Below are positions 8,308 through 15,572 of a stretch of DNA of 64,000 bases, piece after piece. Both the position numbers and the translations under genes were made by a program. Origin of the DNA: Aeromicrobium ginsengisoli (GTDB lineage Bacteria; Actinomycetota; Actinomycetes; Propionibacteriales; Nocardioidaceae); assembly GCF_004134905.2 (NCBI RefSeq), contig NZ_SDPQ02000001.1, positions 1 through 64,000 on the forward strand, read 5' to 3'. Under the pieces are notes generated by a model that searched no databases, was not told the origin of the DNA, and saw only the letters and a list, made by a program, of their open reading frames with translations. Position 1 is the stretch's first letter, and every line of letters begins with the position of its first letter.

Positions 8308-9543
8308 TCAGTGCTGGGCGAGCACCCCGGCTCGGAGATACATCTCGGCTGCTGCCGCGGTCCTGACCCTCAGGTAGTCCTTGGCGGTCGGTGAGTCGCC
8401 CATCAGGTTCTGCAGCGACGCCGACACGGCGACGTCAGGGATGATCCTGCGGTCGTCGAACGCCGCCACGGTGTCGTGCAGCACCGCCGCCATGCTGGCG
8501 TTGCGGCGTACGTCGCCCCGCCCGTCGACTGGCGCGGGGCGCGGGGCGACGGCCGGCGGCAGGTCGGGCCGCTGCAGGAAGCGATCGCGCAGCCGTCGGG
8601 GCGGAGTGGGCGGTCGAGGGACCACCGGAGGTGGATCGTCCGGGAACACGACAGGGAACGCGTCGCGCAGCAGCTGCTTGTACGTCTGCCCGCCCAGTCG
8701 TTCGCCCAGAGACTTGGACATCCAGTGCCGGACCCAGCGGGGGTCCTCGAACGGCGAGAGCGACGCGCGATAGGCGCCGCTCGCGACCGACCTGACGATC
8801 CCGTTCTGGCGGAAGCCGAGGTGCACGAGGTCGTACAACGTCAGCCCGGCGAAACAGTCCACCAGATCCTTGTGCAGGTCGATGAACTCGTCGAGCATCG
8901 CGGTCAGCCGCTCGCGTCCGCGCATCGGAGTCAGGGCCAGGTTCTTGGCGTGCTCCTTGTCGAGGAACGCGGCGGACGTCGCGGCACCGTTCCTGCGGTT
9001 CTCGCTCCGGGGCAGGTGCGAGCCGGAAGAGACTCCGCCGAGGTAACCCGAGAGCACGAGCCGGTCACCGATCGCGTCTGCCATCGCTCCGAAGATGGCG
9101 AGCGCGTCGATGGGTCCCAGGGAGTGCCACCGCTCCCACGTGGCGACGCCGGCCTTCGTGATGGTCGGCAGGTCCCAGGTGATGAAGTCGGGATCGACCC
9201 GCTGATGTCTCACGCCGAGCCGTTCGCATGTCGCGACGGCCGCCGCCGCGTCTGGGAACCTCGCCGTGCCGAAGGTGATGCAGCCGATCGCGTCTGGGGG
9301 CAGGACCATCAGAGCCGCGCCCAGGAGCGCGCGCGAGTCCAGGCCGGCGGTCAGCGGGATGACGATCTCCGAACGGCCGCGGGTGGCGTCCTCGATGATC
9401 TGGCACAGCAGCTCGATCGGGTCCTCGGCGACTGGTGCGTCCGGGACCAGGAGCTGTCGGACGTACGTGCTCGCGGCTTCGGCATCGGGCACGAAATAGA
9501 GCGACACGTAGTCGTCGAGCGCATGCGGGAGACGGGGCGACAC
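8308..9543 (-). pseudogene. asparagine-synthase-like ATP-PPi domain protein, probably 5'-truncated
   Basis: The frame encodes the synthetase half of an asparagine-synthase-like protein: a PP-loop variant (IPLTAGLDSRALLGAAL) and the following ITFGT and RHQRVDP regions. The N-terminal glutaminase or equivalent domain of the family is absent. The frame runs open upstream through a hairpin and three tRNA genes. The first usable codon is a GTG at 9543 with no clear ribosome site. The linker sequence RRWPYGEG just before it looks like the interior of a longer protein. I therefore read it as a remnant cut by recombination next to the tRNA cluster, although an intact short protein of 411 residues cannot be excluded. 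Confidence 0.6.
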
Positions 9544-9617
9544 AAGGCCTTCACCGTAGGGCCAACGGCGTTGAGTCGTCCGGCATTTTGACGGATTGAG
9601 TGTTGGAGAAGGAACGG

Positions 9618-9647
9618 ACAAGGCCCCCGCCGAAGCGGGGGCCTTGT
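9618..9647 (-). terminator. hairpin terminator downstream of tRNA-Val(GAC)
   Basis: The 13-bp stem ACAAGGCCCCCGC / GCGGGGGCCTTGT closes a CGAA tetraloop. It lies 3 bases beyond the 3' end of the minus-strand tRNA-Val. There is little T tract, but the stem is very strong. Confidence 0.75.
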
Positions 9648-9650
9648 GGA

Positions 9651-9727
9651 TGGTGGGCGATACAGGACTTGAACCTGTGACCTCTTCCGTGTCAGGGAAG
9701 CGCGCTACCAGACTGCGCCAATCGCCC
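9651..9727 (-). tRNA. tRNA-Val (anticodon GAC), CCA encoded
   Basis: Read on the minus strand, the acceptor stem GGGCGAT pairs with ATCGCCC. The anticodon loop CTGACAC gives GAC (reads GUC/GUU), and the T-loop is GGTTCAAGTCC. Discriminator A and CCA are encoded (9651-9654). It is the last of three minus-strand tRNAs. Confidence 0.95.
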
Positions 9728-9761
9728 GTGCAAAATTCAGTTGTCATGCTGGTGTTGCTCG

Positions 9762-9832
9762 AGGTGGGTACGGGATTTGAACCCGTGTAAACGGATTTGC
9801 AGTCCGTTGCCTCGCCTCTCGGCCAACCCACC
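9762..9832 (-). tRNA. tRNA-Cys (anticodon GCA)
   Basis: The minus-strand cloverleaf has acceptor stem GGTGGGT / ACCCACC, anticodon loop CTGCAAA (GCA) and discriminator U, as expected for tRNA-Cys. It is 71 nt long with no encoded CCA. It sits between tRNA-Gly and tRNA-Val. Confidence 0.95.
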
Positions 9833-9860
9833 GCTGGATGGGTATGGAGACCCGCTTCCG

Positions 9861-9932
9861 AGCGGACAACGAGATTCGAACTCGCGACCCTCACCTTGGC
9901 AAGGTGATGCTCTACCACTGAGCTATGTCCGC
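9861..9932 (-). tRNA. tRNA-Gly (anticodon GCC)
   Basis: The minus-strand cloverleaf has acceptor stem GCGGACA / TGTCCGC, anticodon loop TTGCCAA (GCC) and discriminator U. It is the first of the Gly-Cys-Val tRNA run and is probably co-transcribed with the other two. CCA is not encoded. Confidence 0.95.
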
Positions 9933-10013
9933 ACTGCCTCAAATCGAGGCGACACGAAACTTTAGCCGATCACGGCGGCCGAACCCAAACCGGGGTCGGG
10001 GTAGCGTGGCCAC

Positions 10014-10847
10014 ATGAAGACATGGCTGAACGGCGACCTCCTGCAATCGCCGGAAGCACCGTCCATTAGTGCCCTTGATCACGGGATCATCGTCGGTGAC
10101 GGCGTGTTCGAGACCATCAAGATCGAGGACGGGCAGCCGTTCGCACTGACGCGTCACCTCGACCGGTTGGTGCGGTCCGCCGAGGGTCTTGGCATCGGCA
10201 AGCCGGACGTCGGCGCGATCCGCGAAGGAGTCGCGGCGACCATGGAGAACCAGGACCTGGTCTTCGGTCGCATCCGGGTGACCGTGACCTCGGGACCGGG
10301 ACCGCTGGGTTCGCCCCGGGGGAGCACAGGACTGACGCAGGTGGTCATCACCGAGCCGTGTGAGCGTCCACCGTCGGTCAGCGCCATCGTGACCGTGCGG
10401 TGGCCCAGGAACGAGCGTGGAGCGCTCGCGGGCCTCAAGACGACGTCGTACGCGGAGAACGCCCTGATGGTCGAGCACGCGCTCGCTCGTGGCGCTTCAG
10501 AGGCCGTCATGCCCAACACGGCGGGCATGCTGTGCGAGGGCACCGGGTCCAACATCTTCTACGTCGTCGGCGAGCAGCTCATCACCCCGACGCTGCAGGC
10601 CGGTCCGCTCGCGGGCGTCACCCGTGCGCTCGTGCTCGAGTGGTGCGCCGCCGAGCTCGACGTGGTCGAGCGTGATGCGCCGATCGAGGTGCTGCAGACC
10701 GCCGACGAGGTGATCCTCGTCGGCACGACCCGGGACGTACAGGCGATCTCACGAGTCGACGGCCGTGACGTCGCGGCGCCGGGGCCGATCACGCGCAAGG
10801 CGCAGGAGATCTGGGCGCGCGAGTCGGTCAAGGACGTCGATCCTTAG
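10014..10847 (+). CDS. class IV aminotransferase, likely aminodeoxychorismate lyase
   Basis: A 277-residue PLP-dependent fold-type IV enzyme. The start MKTWLNGDLL, the SALDHGIIVGDGVFET region and the PLP lysine in GLKTTSYAENAL (about residue 142) are typical. NTAGMLCEGTGSNIF binds the PLP phosphate. The length and single-domain form fit 4-amino-4-deoxychorismate lyase (PabC, folate pathway) or a D-amino-acid or branched-chain aminotransferase; lyase is favoured for actinobacteria. It lies between two tRNA loci and is transcribed alone. Confidence 0.85.
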   Translation: MKTWLNGDLLQSPEAPSISALDHGIIVGDGVFETIKIEDGQPFALTRHLDRLVRSAEGLGIGKPDVGAIREGVAATMENQDLVFGRIRVTVTSGPGPLGSPRGSTGLTQVVITEPCERPPSVSAIVTVRWPRNERGALAGLKTTSYAENALMVEHALARGASEAVMPNTAGMLCEGTGSNIFYVVGEQLITPTLQAGPLAGVTRALVLEWCAAELDVVERDAPIEVLQTADEVILVGTTRDVQAISRVDGRDVAAPGPITRKAQEIWARESVKDVDP

Positions 10848-10901
10848 ACCGGCCTCGTTGGGAGGCCGCCCGGTCGATGGGTTAAGGTTTCTGACGCACG
10901 C

Positions 10902-10973
10902 GGGCGATTGGCGCAGTGGTAGCGCGCTTCGTTCACACCGAAGAGGTCACTGGTTCGAACCCAGTATCGCCCA
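10902..10973 (+). tRNA. tRNA-Val (anticodon CAC)
   Basis: The acceptor stem GGGCGAT / ATCGCCC, D-arm GGCGCAGTGGTAGCGC, anticodon loop TTCACAC (CAC, reads GUG) and T-arm CTGGTTCGAACCCAG are all present. The encoded 3' end reads A then CCC, so CCA must be added. It is closely related to the minus-strand tRNA-Val(GAC) 1.2 kb upstream. Confidence 0.95.
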
Positions 10974-10985
10974 CCCGTGAGACAT

Positions 10986-11020
10986 GGCCCTCTGATCGAC
11001 GCTCGAATGGTCAGAGGGCC
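10986..11020 (+). terminator. terminator after tRNA-Val(CAC)
   Basis: The perfect 10-bp arms GGCCCTCTGA / TCAGAGGGCC are followed by CTCTTGTTG. It starts 12 bases after the tRNA end. Confidence 0.75.
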
Positions 11021-11064
11021 CTCTTGTTGCCTGGGCCGGTCGCAGCATCGTGGACAATTCGCGC

Positions 11065-11223
11065 ATGGCACATGAGACCGAGGCAACCAGGCTGCCGATC
11101 GGCGAGGTGCTGAATGGCCACGGGATACATCCACTCAACGCGGGAACCACGGTCGTCACGCGATGTGGGCTGGTCGTTCCGAACGACGGAGCCGCCCAAC
11201 GAGGAAGCTGCTGGGTGCACTGA
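11065..11223 (+). CDS. possible 52-aa protein, perhaps leaderless
   Basis: ATG at 11065 opens a frame of 52 residues (MAHETEATRLPIGEVLNGHG, then a TTVVTRCGLVVP stretch, with two Cys). There is no ribosome site, but an ACAATT -10-like element ends 5 bases before the ATG, so a leaderless transcript is possible. No family is recognised. The alternative is non-coding spacer; the case rests only on codon-like composition. Confidence 0.35.
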   Translation: MAHETEATRLPIGEVLNGHGIHPLNAGTTVVTRCGLVVPNDGAAQRGSCWVH

Positions 11224-11329
11224 CTCATCAGGTCGAGCTCTTGCGACAGAGCATTCTTGAGGACTGGACGTCCGGCGACTGTGGAAGGCGCCACTGCTGT
11301 GCCGCGCCGGTCGCAGATAGGCTGTCGCC

Positions 11330-11656
11330 ATGTCGAATGAGCTCGGGCTGTCGCTGATGCTGGGTCCGCCACTGATCATCGTGGCGCTCATCGTGACGTT
11401 CCGCGTGCTCGGTCCGGGCCGGCCGACGTCAACCACGCCCGTTTCCGTTCCGGCCGACATGAGCCGGGCCCGGCTCGACGTCGCGCAGTCCGTTGCCTCG
11501 GGGATGCTGGCGGGCCAGGTCGTGGAGGACGAGACGCTGGCCGAGGTGATGGCGCTCAAGGACCAGCGCAGGCCGACGCACGCCGTCAAGCTGCTGCGGC
11601 AGCGCACCGGGCTCGAGCTGGGCGACGCCAAGCGGCTCGTCGACCGCCTGCCCTGA
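11330..11656 (+). CDS. membrane-anchored protein with ribosomal L7/L12 C-terminal-like motif
   Basis: A 108-residue protein. One hydrophobic segment (about residues 6-26) is followed by a linker. The C-terminal stretch HAVKLLRQRTGLELGDAKRL (about 85-104) matches the KxVRxxTGLGLKEAKxLV helix-turn of the L7/L12 C-terminal domain. Small membrane proteins with this module are common in actinobacteria and are of unknown role. It converges with the small acidic protein pair on the other strand. Confidence 0.7.
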   Translation: MSNELGLSLMLGPPLIIVALIVTFRVLGPGRPTSTTPVSVPADMSRARLDVAQSVASGMLAGQVVEDETLAEVMALKDQRRPTHAVKLLRQRTGLELGDAKRLVDRLP

Positions 11657-11659
11657 CCC

Positions 11660-11788
11660 TCAGTCCGGCTCGGCCGGTCGATCGCCCTCCGGTGGGTTCT
11701 CCTCGACCTCGTGCTCGGGATCGGGCGCGAGTCCGGGATCCATGTCGGGCTCCTGGCGGCGGATCGGGTCGCTCGGATCGATCGTCAT
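11660..11788 (-). CDS. acidic disordered small protein (42 aa), second of an overlapping pair
   Basis: ATG at 11788 overlaps the stop of the upstream gene as ATGA, a sign of translational coupling. The 42-residue product (starting MTIDPSDPIRRQEPDMDPGL) is rich in Asp, Glu and Pro, with no hydrophobic stretch. Composition matches the neighbouring small proteins. The overlap and shared composition support it as a gene; function unknown. Confidence 0.6.
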   Translation of the reverse strand: MTIDPSDPIRRQEPDMDPGLAPDPEHEVEENPPEGDRPAEPD

Positions 11789-11943
11789 CCGTCACCCCCG
11801 GTCCCGTCAGCGTCCGGGTTGGTCACGCTGGGCTCGGGGATCACGGTGGAGCCGCCGTCGGGATTCGACGAAGGCGTGATCTCAGGATCTTCGGTGGGCC
11901 TGGCCTCTGGATCGGCGCCGGGCTCGATGGGTGACTCGCTCAT
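11785..11943 (-). CDS. acidic disordered small protein (52 aa), first of an overlapping pair
   Basis: A 52-residue Pro/Asp/Glu/Ser-rich protein (starting MSESPIEPGADPEARPTEDP) with a GGGAGAG ribosome site just upstream of its ATG. The first half aligns by eye with the 67-residue protein at 8097-8300. It is likely disordered and cytoplasmic, with unknown function. A long inverted repeat lies in its 5' leader. Confidence 0.6.
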   Translation of the reverse strand: MSESPIEPGADPEARPTEDPEITPSSNPDGGSTVIPEPSVTNPDADGTGGDG

Positions 11944-11979
11944 GGTGCTCTCCCTTCCATGGCCGGCCCGGATGAGATC

Positions 11980-12017
11980 GGCGGGCTGGAGAGTCTGCGT
12001 AAGGCCTCCAGCCCGCC
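11980..12017. promoter_or_regulatory. 12-bp inverted repeat in the leader of the small acidic protein pair
   Basis: Perfect arms GGCGGGCTGGAG (11980-11991) and CTCCAGCCCGCC (12006-12017) are separated by 14 bases. It lies 37 bases upstream of the small-protein start on the minus strand. It could be an attenuator, a terminator against read-through, or an operator. Confidence 0.5.
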
Positions 12018-12138
12018 CGATATCTCGACTGCCGGTCGAGGTCCGCGATATACCCCAATGGTCTGGAGCCAAACACCGTTTCTGGACCATTCGTGGAAGG
12101 TCTTGACCGGCGTTGCGGCAGGGGATGACACTCGACGG

Positions 12139-12471
12139 ATGTCAGACCCGGTCGAGTCCAATCCGTCGCTCTACTCCGTCGTGTTCGAGAACGAGCGGGT
12201 CCGCGTGCTGGAGTATCGCGACGTGCCGGGCGACCGCACGACGCCGCACTCCCACCCCGACAGTGTCATGGTCACGTTGAGCGGCTTCGACCGTCGGCTC
12301 AGCGTCGGCGACCAGGTCCGCGACGTCACGCTCGAACCGGGTCATGCGGCGTGGCTCCCGGCGCAGACGCACGCGGGGGAGAACATCGGCAGCACCGAGA
12401 CGCACGTGATGTTCGTCGAGCTCAAGGAGCCGGGCGAGCCGTCCGGGGGCGCAGCCCTCGGCCCGGCCTGA
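12139..12471 (+). CDS. small cupin-domain protein
   Basis: A 110-residue single cupin barrel. The metal-binding motif 1 is seen around PGDRTTPHSHPDSVMVTLSG (two His followed by the downstream residues), and motif 2 around PGHAAWLPAQTHAGENIG. There is no signal peptide. Such single-domain cupins may be isomerases, dioxygenase-like or sugar-binding; the substrate cannot be told. The ATG at 12139 is chosen because the fold begins right after it. The upstream extension of the frame lies in spacer with inverted repeats. Confidence 0.75.
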   Translation: MSDPVESNPSLYSVVFENERVRVLEYRDVPGDRTTPHSHPDSVMVTLSGFDRRLSVGDQVRDVTLEPGHAAWLPAQTHAGENIGSTETHVMFVELKEPGEPSGGAALGPA

Positions 12472-12475
12472 GCGG

Positions 12476-12856
12476 CTACTCGCCCGTGCAGGCGGTGTAG
12501 GCCTTGCCGAACTCCGGCGTGTCCTGCATCGGTGCGACCTTGGGCTTGCTGATGCGCCCACCGGTGACCGCGAAGAACGTGTCGGAGTAGGCCACGAGCT
12601 TGGTGCCGTCCTGGCACTCGGTGACGTCCTGCAGCCCGTACGCCCCACCGTCGACGCACTTCGTGTAGTCGGCCGGCAGGGTGGCACCGTCCTTCCAGAT
12701 GCCGGAGCACGCGGGGCCGGTCGGGGCCGGGGTGGTCTTGGTCGTGGGTGGCTTCGCGGTGGGCTGGCCGTCCTCGCCCCTGCCGTTGCCGTCGGACGAG
12801 GTGCATCCCGCGAGCAGCAGGAGGGCGGTCACGGTCAGAACGACGAGGCGAGGCAT
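12476..12856 (-). CDS. secreted lipoprotein, unknown function
   Basis: A 126-residue protein with a short signal peptide and a lipobox (LLLLAGCTSSDG, Cys18). A Gly/Asp/Pro/Thr-rich linker leads to a small domain with several Cys (CSGIWKDGATLPADYTKC, CQDG, CTGE) that could form disulfides outside the cell. No family is named. The stop lies 5 bases from the convergent cupin gene. Confidence 0.75.
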   Translation of the reverse strand: MPRLVVLTVTALLLLAGCTSSDGNGRGEDGQPTAKPPTTKTTPAPTGPACSGIWKDGATLPADYTKCVDGGAYGLQDVTECQDGTKLVAYSDTFFAVTGGRISKPKVAPMQDTPEFGKAYTACTGE

Positions 12857-12875
12857 GCCTCGACCCTAACCGGCT

Positions 12876-13478
12876 CTAGGGGCGTCGCCCGAAGAGCAGG
12901 TGGAACGGCTTGCAGGCCAGGGTCAGCAGCGGCTTGCGGCCGACGAGGAACCCCAGCGGGCCGTCGGCGGCGAGCGACCACCTCGCGGTCGCGAGGCCCA
13001 TCCGGATCCGCCCGGAGACCGGGGAGACCAGGAGCGTCCCGGCCCGGTCCTGCGCGATGCGGAAGCCCAGAGGGAGGCGTACGGGCAGGCGGCGTGCCCG
13101 GGTCACCGCGAGCGAGCCGATGCCCTGAGCGGCGTACGAGGAGTGGCGGGCGACCTCGAAGTCGGCGAGGTCCTTGGGGATCGACCACAGTCGGCGACCG
13201 CCGTCGCGTGAGGCGATGCTGTTGACCCAGATGTGGGTGATCGACACCCGCGGCCGCCACCCCTCACGGACCAGCACGGTCGCCATGATCTCGTCGTACG
13301 TCAGCGGGCTGGGCTCCTCGTAGACGAAGAACGCGGCGCACACGATGGCCCGGCCGAAGATCGTGATCGTCTTGGTCGCCGGTGAGTTCGGCGCGGGCGC
13401 GTCGCCCTTGGGCAGCAGCCACACGCCGACGTATGCATGTCCGTGCAGGTCCCACGGCTCTGGGGGGTAGTCAGTCAT
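12876..13478 (-). CDS. acetoacetate-decarboxylase-like protein
   Basis: A 200-residue protein resembling the acetoacetate decarboxylase superfamily. It has the beta-rich N-terminal WDLHGHAYVGVWLLPKG region, the central YDEIMATVLVREGWRPRVSI and the WSIPKDLADFEV stretch, where the family carries its active-site lysine environment. It starts 3 bases beyond the end of the monooxygenase gene on the same strand, so it is the third gene of a TetR-monooxygenase operon. The likely role is handling a keto acid or related small ketone, or acting as a decarboxylase-like accessory. The substrate is unknown. Confidence 0.65.
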   Translation of the reverse strand: MTDYPPEPWDLHGHAYVGVWLLPKGDAPAPNSPATKTITIFGRAIVCAAFFVYEEPSPLTYDEIMATVLVREGWRPRVSITHIWVNSIASRDGGRRLWSIPKDLADFEVARHSSYAAQGIGSLAVTRARRLPVRLPLGFRIAQDRAGTLLVSPVSGRIRMGLATARWSLAADGPLGFLVGRKPLLTLACKPFHLLFGRRP

Positions 13479-13481
13479 GCG

Positions 13482-14921
13482 TCATGCCCACCGGAACGCT
13501 GTCGCATCGAGGGTCTTGGTGGCCTGGGCGAACGGGCGGGTCGAACCGGGCCAGTTGGAGGTGATGCGACCCGAACGGTGGCGGTACCAGTTGTCGCAGT
13601 GCGCCCACGGCGAGTGCTCGAGCTTCTCGGAGAGCTCGCGGTCGTATGCCAGCTCGGCCTCTTCGGTGACCTCGACGGTCCGGTAGTCGCCGGCCACGAG
13701 CCGGTCGAGGGTCTGACGCATGTGTCGCGCCTGCGCCTCGAGCATGAAGATGATCGACCCGCCGCCGAGGTTGGTGTTGGGGCCATAGGTGACGAACAGG
13801 TTGGGGAAGTTCGGGACGTACATGCCGAGGTAGGCGTGCGCGCCGTCGGCCCACTGGGTCGCGAGCTTCTGCCCGCGGGTGCCGGTGATGTCGATCGACT
13901 GGAGGAAGTCCTGTGAGTCGAAGCCGGTCGCGTAGATGATCGCGTCGACCTCGTGCTCGACGCCCTCGGTGTCGACCACGCCCTTGGGAGTCACCTTGGT
14001 GATCGCGTGCGTGACGACGTCGACGTTGTCCTGCGCCAGCGCGGGATAGAACTCGTTGGAGAACAGGATGCGCTTGCACCCGATCGGGTAGTCGGGCGTC
14101 AGCTTGGCTCGCAGCTCGGGATCCGTGACCTGCTTGCGGAGGTGCCACATCGCGATCGCCTTGTTGATGCGACCGACCCTCGACTCGTCGTCGAGACCAC
14201 GGGCGAACTGCTCCGTCACGGCCCACACACCGCCGCGCTCGAGCCGCTGGCTCACCGGCGCGATCTGGAACAGCTTCTTGTGGAACGACGTGTAGGGCTT
14301 GTCGGGCTTGGGCATCAGGTAGTTGGGGGAGCGCTGGAACACGACGAGCTTGCGGGCGTCGCGGGCCAGGTGGGGGATGAGCTGCACCGCGCTGGCACCA
14401 GCGCCCACGACCGCGACGGACGTGCCGGTCGCGTCGAACGAGTGGTCCCACTGTGCGGAGTGGAACGAGGTGCCCTCGAAGGAGTCGATGCCCTCGATGG
14501 GTGGCAGCACCGGCCGGGACAGCTGGCCGACGGCGCTGACGAGGATGTCGACGGTCTCCTCGGTCTCACCGATCGTCACGGTCCAGGTCGCGGAGTCCGC
14601 GTTCCACCGCGCCGCCACGACCTCGCTGTCGAAGCGTACGAGCGGCGTGATGCCGTAGGTGTCGGCGACCGAGCGGATGTAGGCGTGGATCTCCTCCTGC
14701 AACGCATAACGCCTGGACCAGTGCGGGTTGGGCTCGTAGGAGAACGAGTAGAGCGGCGAAGGGACGTCACAGCCGGCGCCGGGGTAGGTGTTGTCGCGCC
14801 ACACCCCGCCGAGATCGTGCGAACGCTCCCAGAGCCGCAGGTCGGTGTGGCCGGCGCGCTTGAGCTCGATCGCGACTGCGAGCGCACCGAAGCCCGAGCC
14901 GATGATGCCGACGGACGTCAT
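13482..14921 (-). CDS. flavin-containing monooxygenase, Baeyer-Villiger type
   Basis: A 479-residue FAD/NADPH monooxygenase. The FAD Rossmann motif GSGFGA is at residues 8-13, and the NADPH motif GAGASA at about 173-178. Between them, the Baeyer-Villiger fingerprint F-x-G-x3-H-x3-W-D occurs as FEGTSFHSAQWD (148-159). It would insert oxygen into a ketone to give an ester or lactone. It follows a TetR gene by 13 bases and precedes an acetoacetate-decarboxylase-like gene. Together with the divergent GMC oxidoreductase this suggests oxidation of an alcohol or ketone substrate, possibly steroid- or terpene-like. The substrate is inference. Confidence 0.9.
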   Translation of the reverse strand: MTSVGIIGSGFGALAVAIELKRAGHTDLRLWERSHDLGGVWRDNTYPGAGCDVPSPLYSFSYEPNPHWSRRYALQEEIHAYIRSVADTYGITPLVRFDSEVVAARWNADSATWTVTIGETEETVDILVSAVGQLSRPVLPPIEGIDSFEGTSFHSAQWDHSFDATGTSVAVVGAGASAVQLIPHLARDARKLVVFQRSPNYLMPKPDKPYTSFHKKLFQIAPVSQRLERGGVWAVTEQFARGLDDESRVGRINKAIAMWHLRKQVTDPELRAKLTPDYPIGCKRILFSNEFYPALAQDNVDVVTHAITKVTPKGVVDTEGVEHEVDAIIYATGFDSQDFLQSIDITGTRGQKLATQWADGAHAYLGMYVPNFPNLFVTYGPNTNLGGGSIIFMLEAQARHMRQTLDRLVAGDYRTVEVTEEAELAYDRELSEKLEHSPWAHCDNWYRHRSGRITSNWPGSTRPFAQATKTLDATAFRWA

Positions 14922-14934
14922 GATCGTCGCTTCT

Positions 14935-15516
14935 TCACGGGAGCTCCTTCTGGACGAACAACAGGACTGATGCGGTGAGCAGGTCGAGCGCTTCGTCCCG
15001 GCTGAACGTACCGCGCTGGAGCCACTCCCGGCAGACGGATTTGGTCAATGCCGCGGTCGGCCGCAGCCGCGCCCGCAGACGGGGATCGTCTGGCAGGCCC
15101 AGCGCGTCGAGCACGAGGCGGGCCGCGCGATCGTCGGCCTCGTCGACGATCGCCTGGATGTCCGAGCTGCCGTGCAGGTTGGCGGCACCGCTCGCGGCGA
15201 CCCACGCCTGGCCGTACGTCGTGGCGGCGTCGAGGATCCAGTCCATCGTGAGCCGGGCGCGCTCCTCGATGGGCCGCCCCTCGAGGCCGGTCAACGGGCG
15301 CTCGGGCATCAGGATCGACTCGCGCATGACCGCCAGGAAGAGCTCGCGCTTGTCGCCGAAGTAGTGGTTGATCAGGCCACGGGCGACACCGGCCGCCTCG
15401 GCGAGCTCGCTCGTCGACACGTCGTCGTACGGGCGGTCGGAGTAGAGGACCCGTGCTGCGTCGATGATCTGCTGGCGGCGTTGAGCGGGTGCCAGGCGCT
15501 GACGGGTCGCGGTCAT
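14935..15516 (-). CDS. TetR-family transcriptional regulator
   Basis: A 193-residue TetR regulator. The N-terminal DNA-binding helices are clear (RRQQIIDAARVLY, then TSELAEAAGVARGLINHYFG, about residues 14-53). The C-terminal ligand domain is helical. The ATG at 15516 is chosen because the family starts there; the open frame extends upstream through the intergenic operator. It probably represses itself, the downstream monooxygenase and the divergent GMC oxidoreductase through the palindrome at 15537-15551. Confidence 0.9.
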   Translation of the reverse strand: MTATRQRLAPAQRRQQIIDAARVLYSDRPYDDVSTSELAEAAGVARGLINHYFGDKRELFLAVMRESILMPERPLTGLEGRPIEERARLTMDWILDAATTYGQAWVAASGAANLHGSSDIQAIVDEADDRAARLVLDALGLPDDPRLRARLRPTAALTKSVCREWLQRGTFSRDEALDLLTASVLLFVQKELP

Positions 15517-15536
15517 GAGCCCAGTCTCACCGGCTA

Positions 15537-15551
15537 TTGGCACAGTGTCAA
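15537..15551. promoter_or_regulatory. TetR-type operator palindrome
   Basis: TTGGCACAGTGTCAA fits the palindrome TTGnCACnGTGnCAA exactly. It lies between the divergent TetR gene (20 bp away) and the GMC oxidoreductase gene (21 bp away), the usual place for an autoregulated TetR operator. Confidence 0.7.
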
Positions 15552-15572
15552 CAAGCCCGTATGCTGCCCGCC

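Noticed and set aside
8308-9942. Reading the asparagine-synthase-like gene as a 544-residue protein starting at 9942
   Set aside because: The first 130 codons run through three tRNA genes and a terminator, so the upstream part of the frame is accidental.
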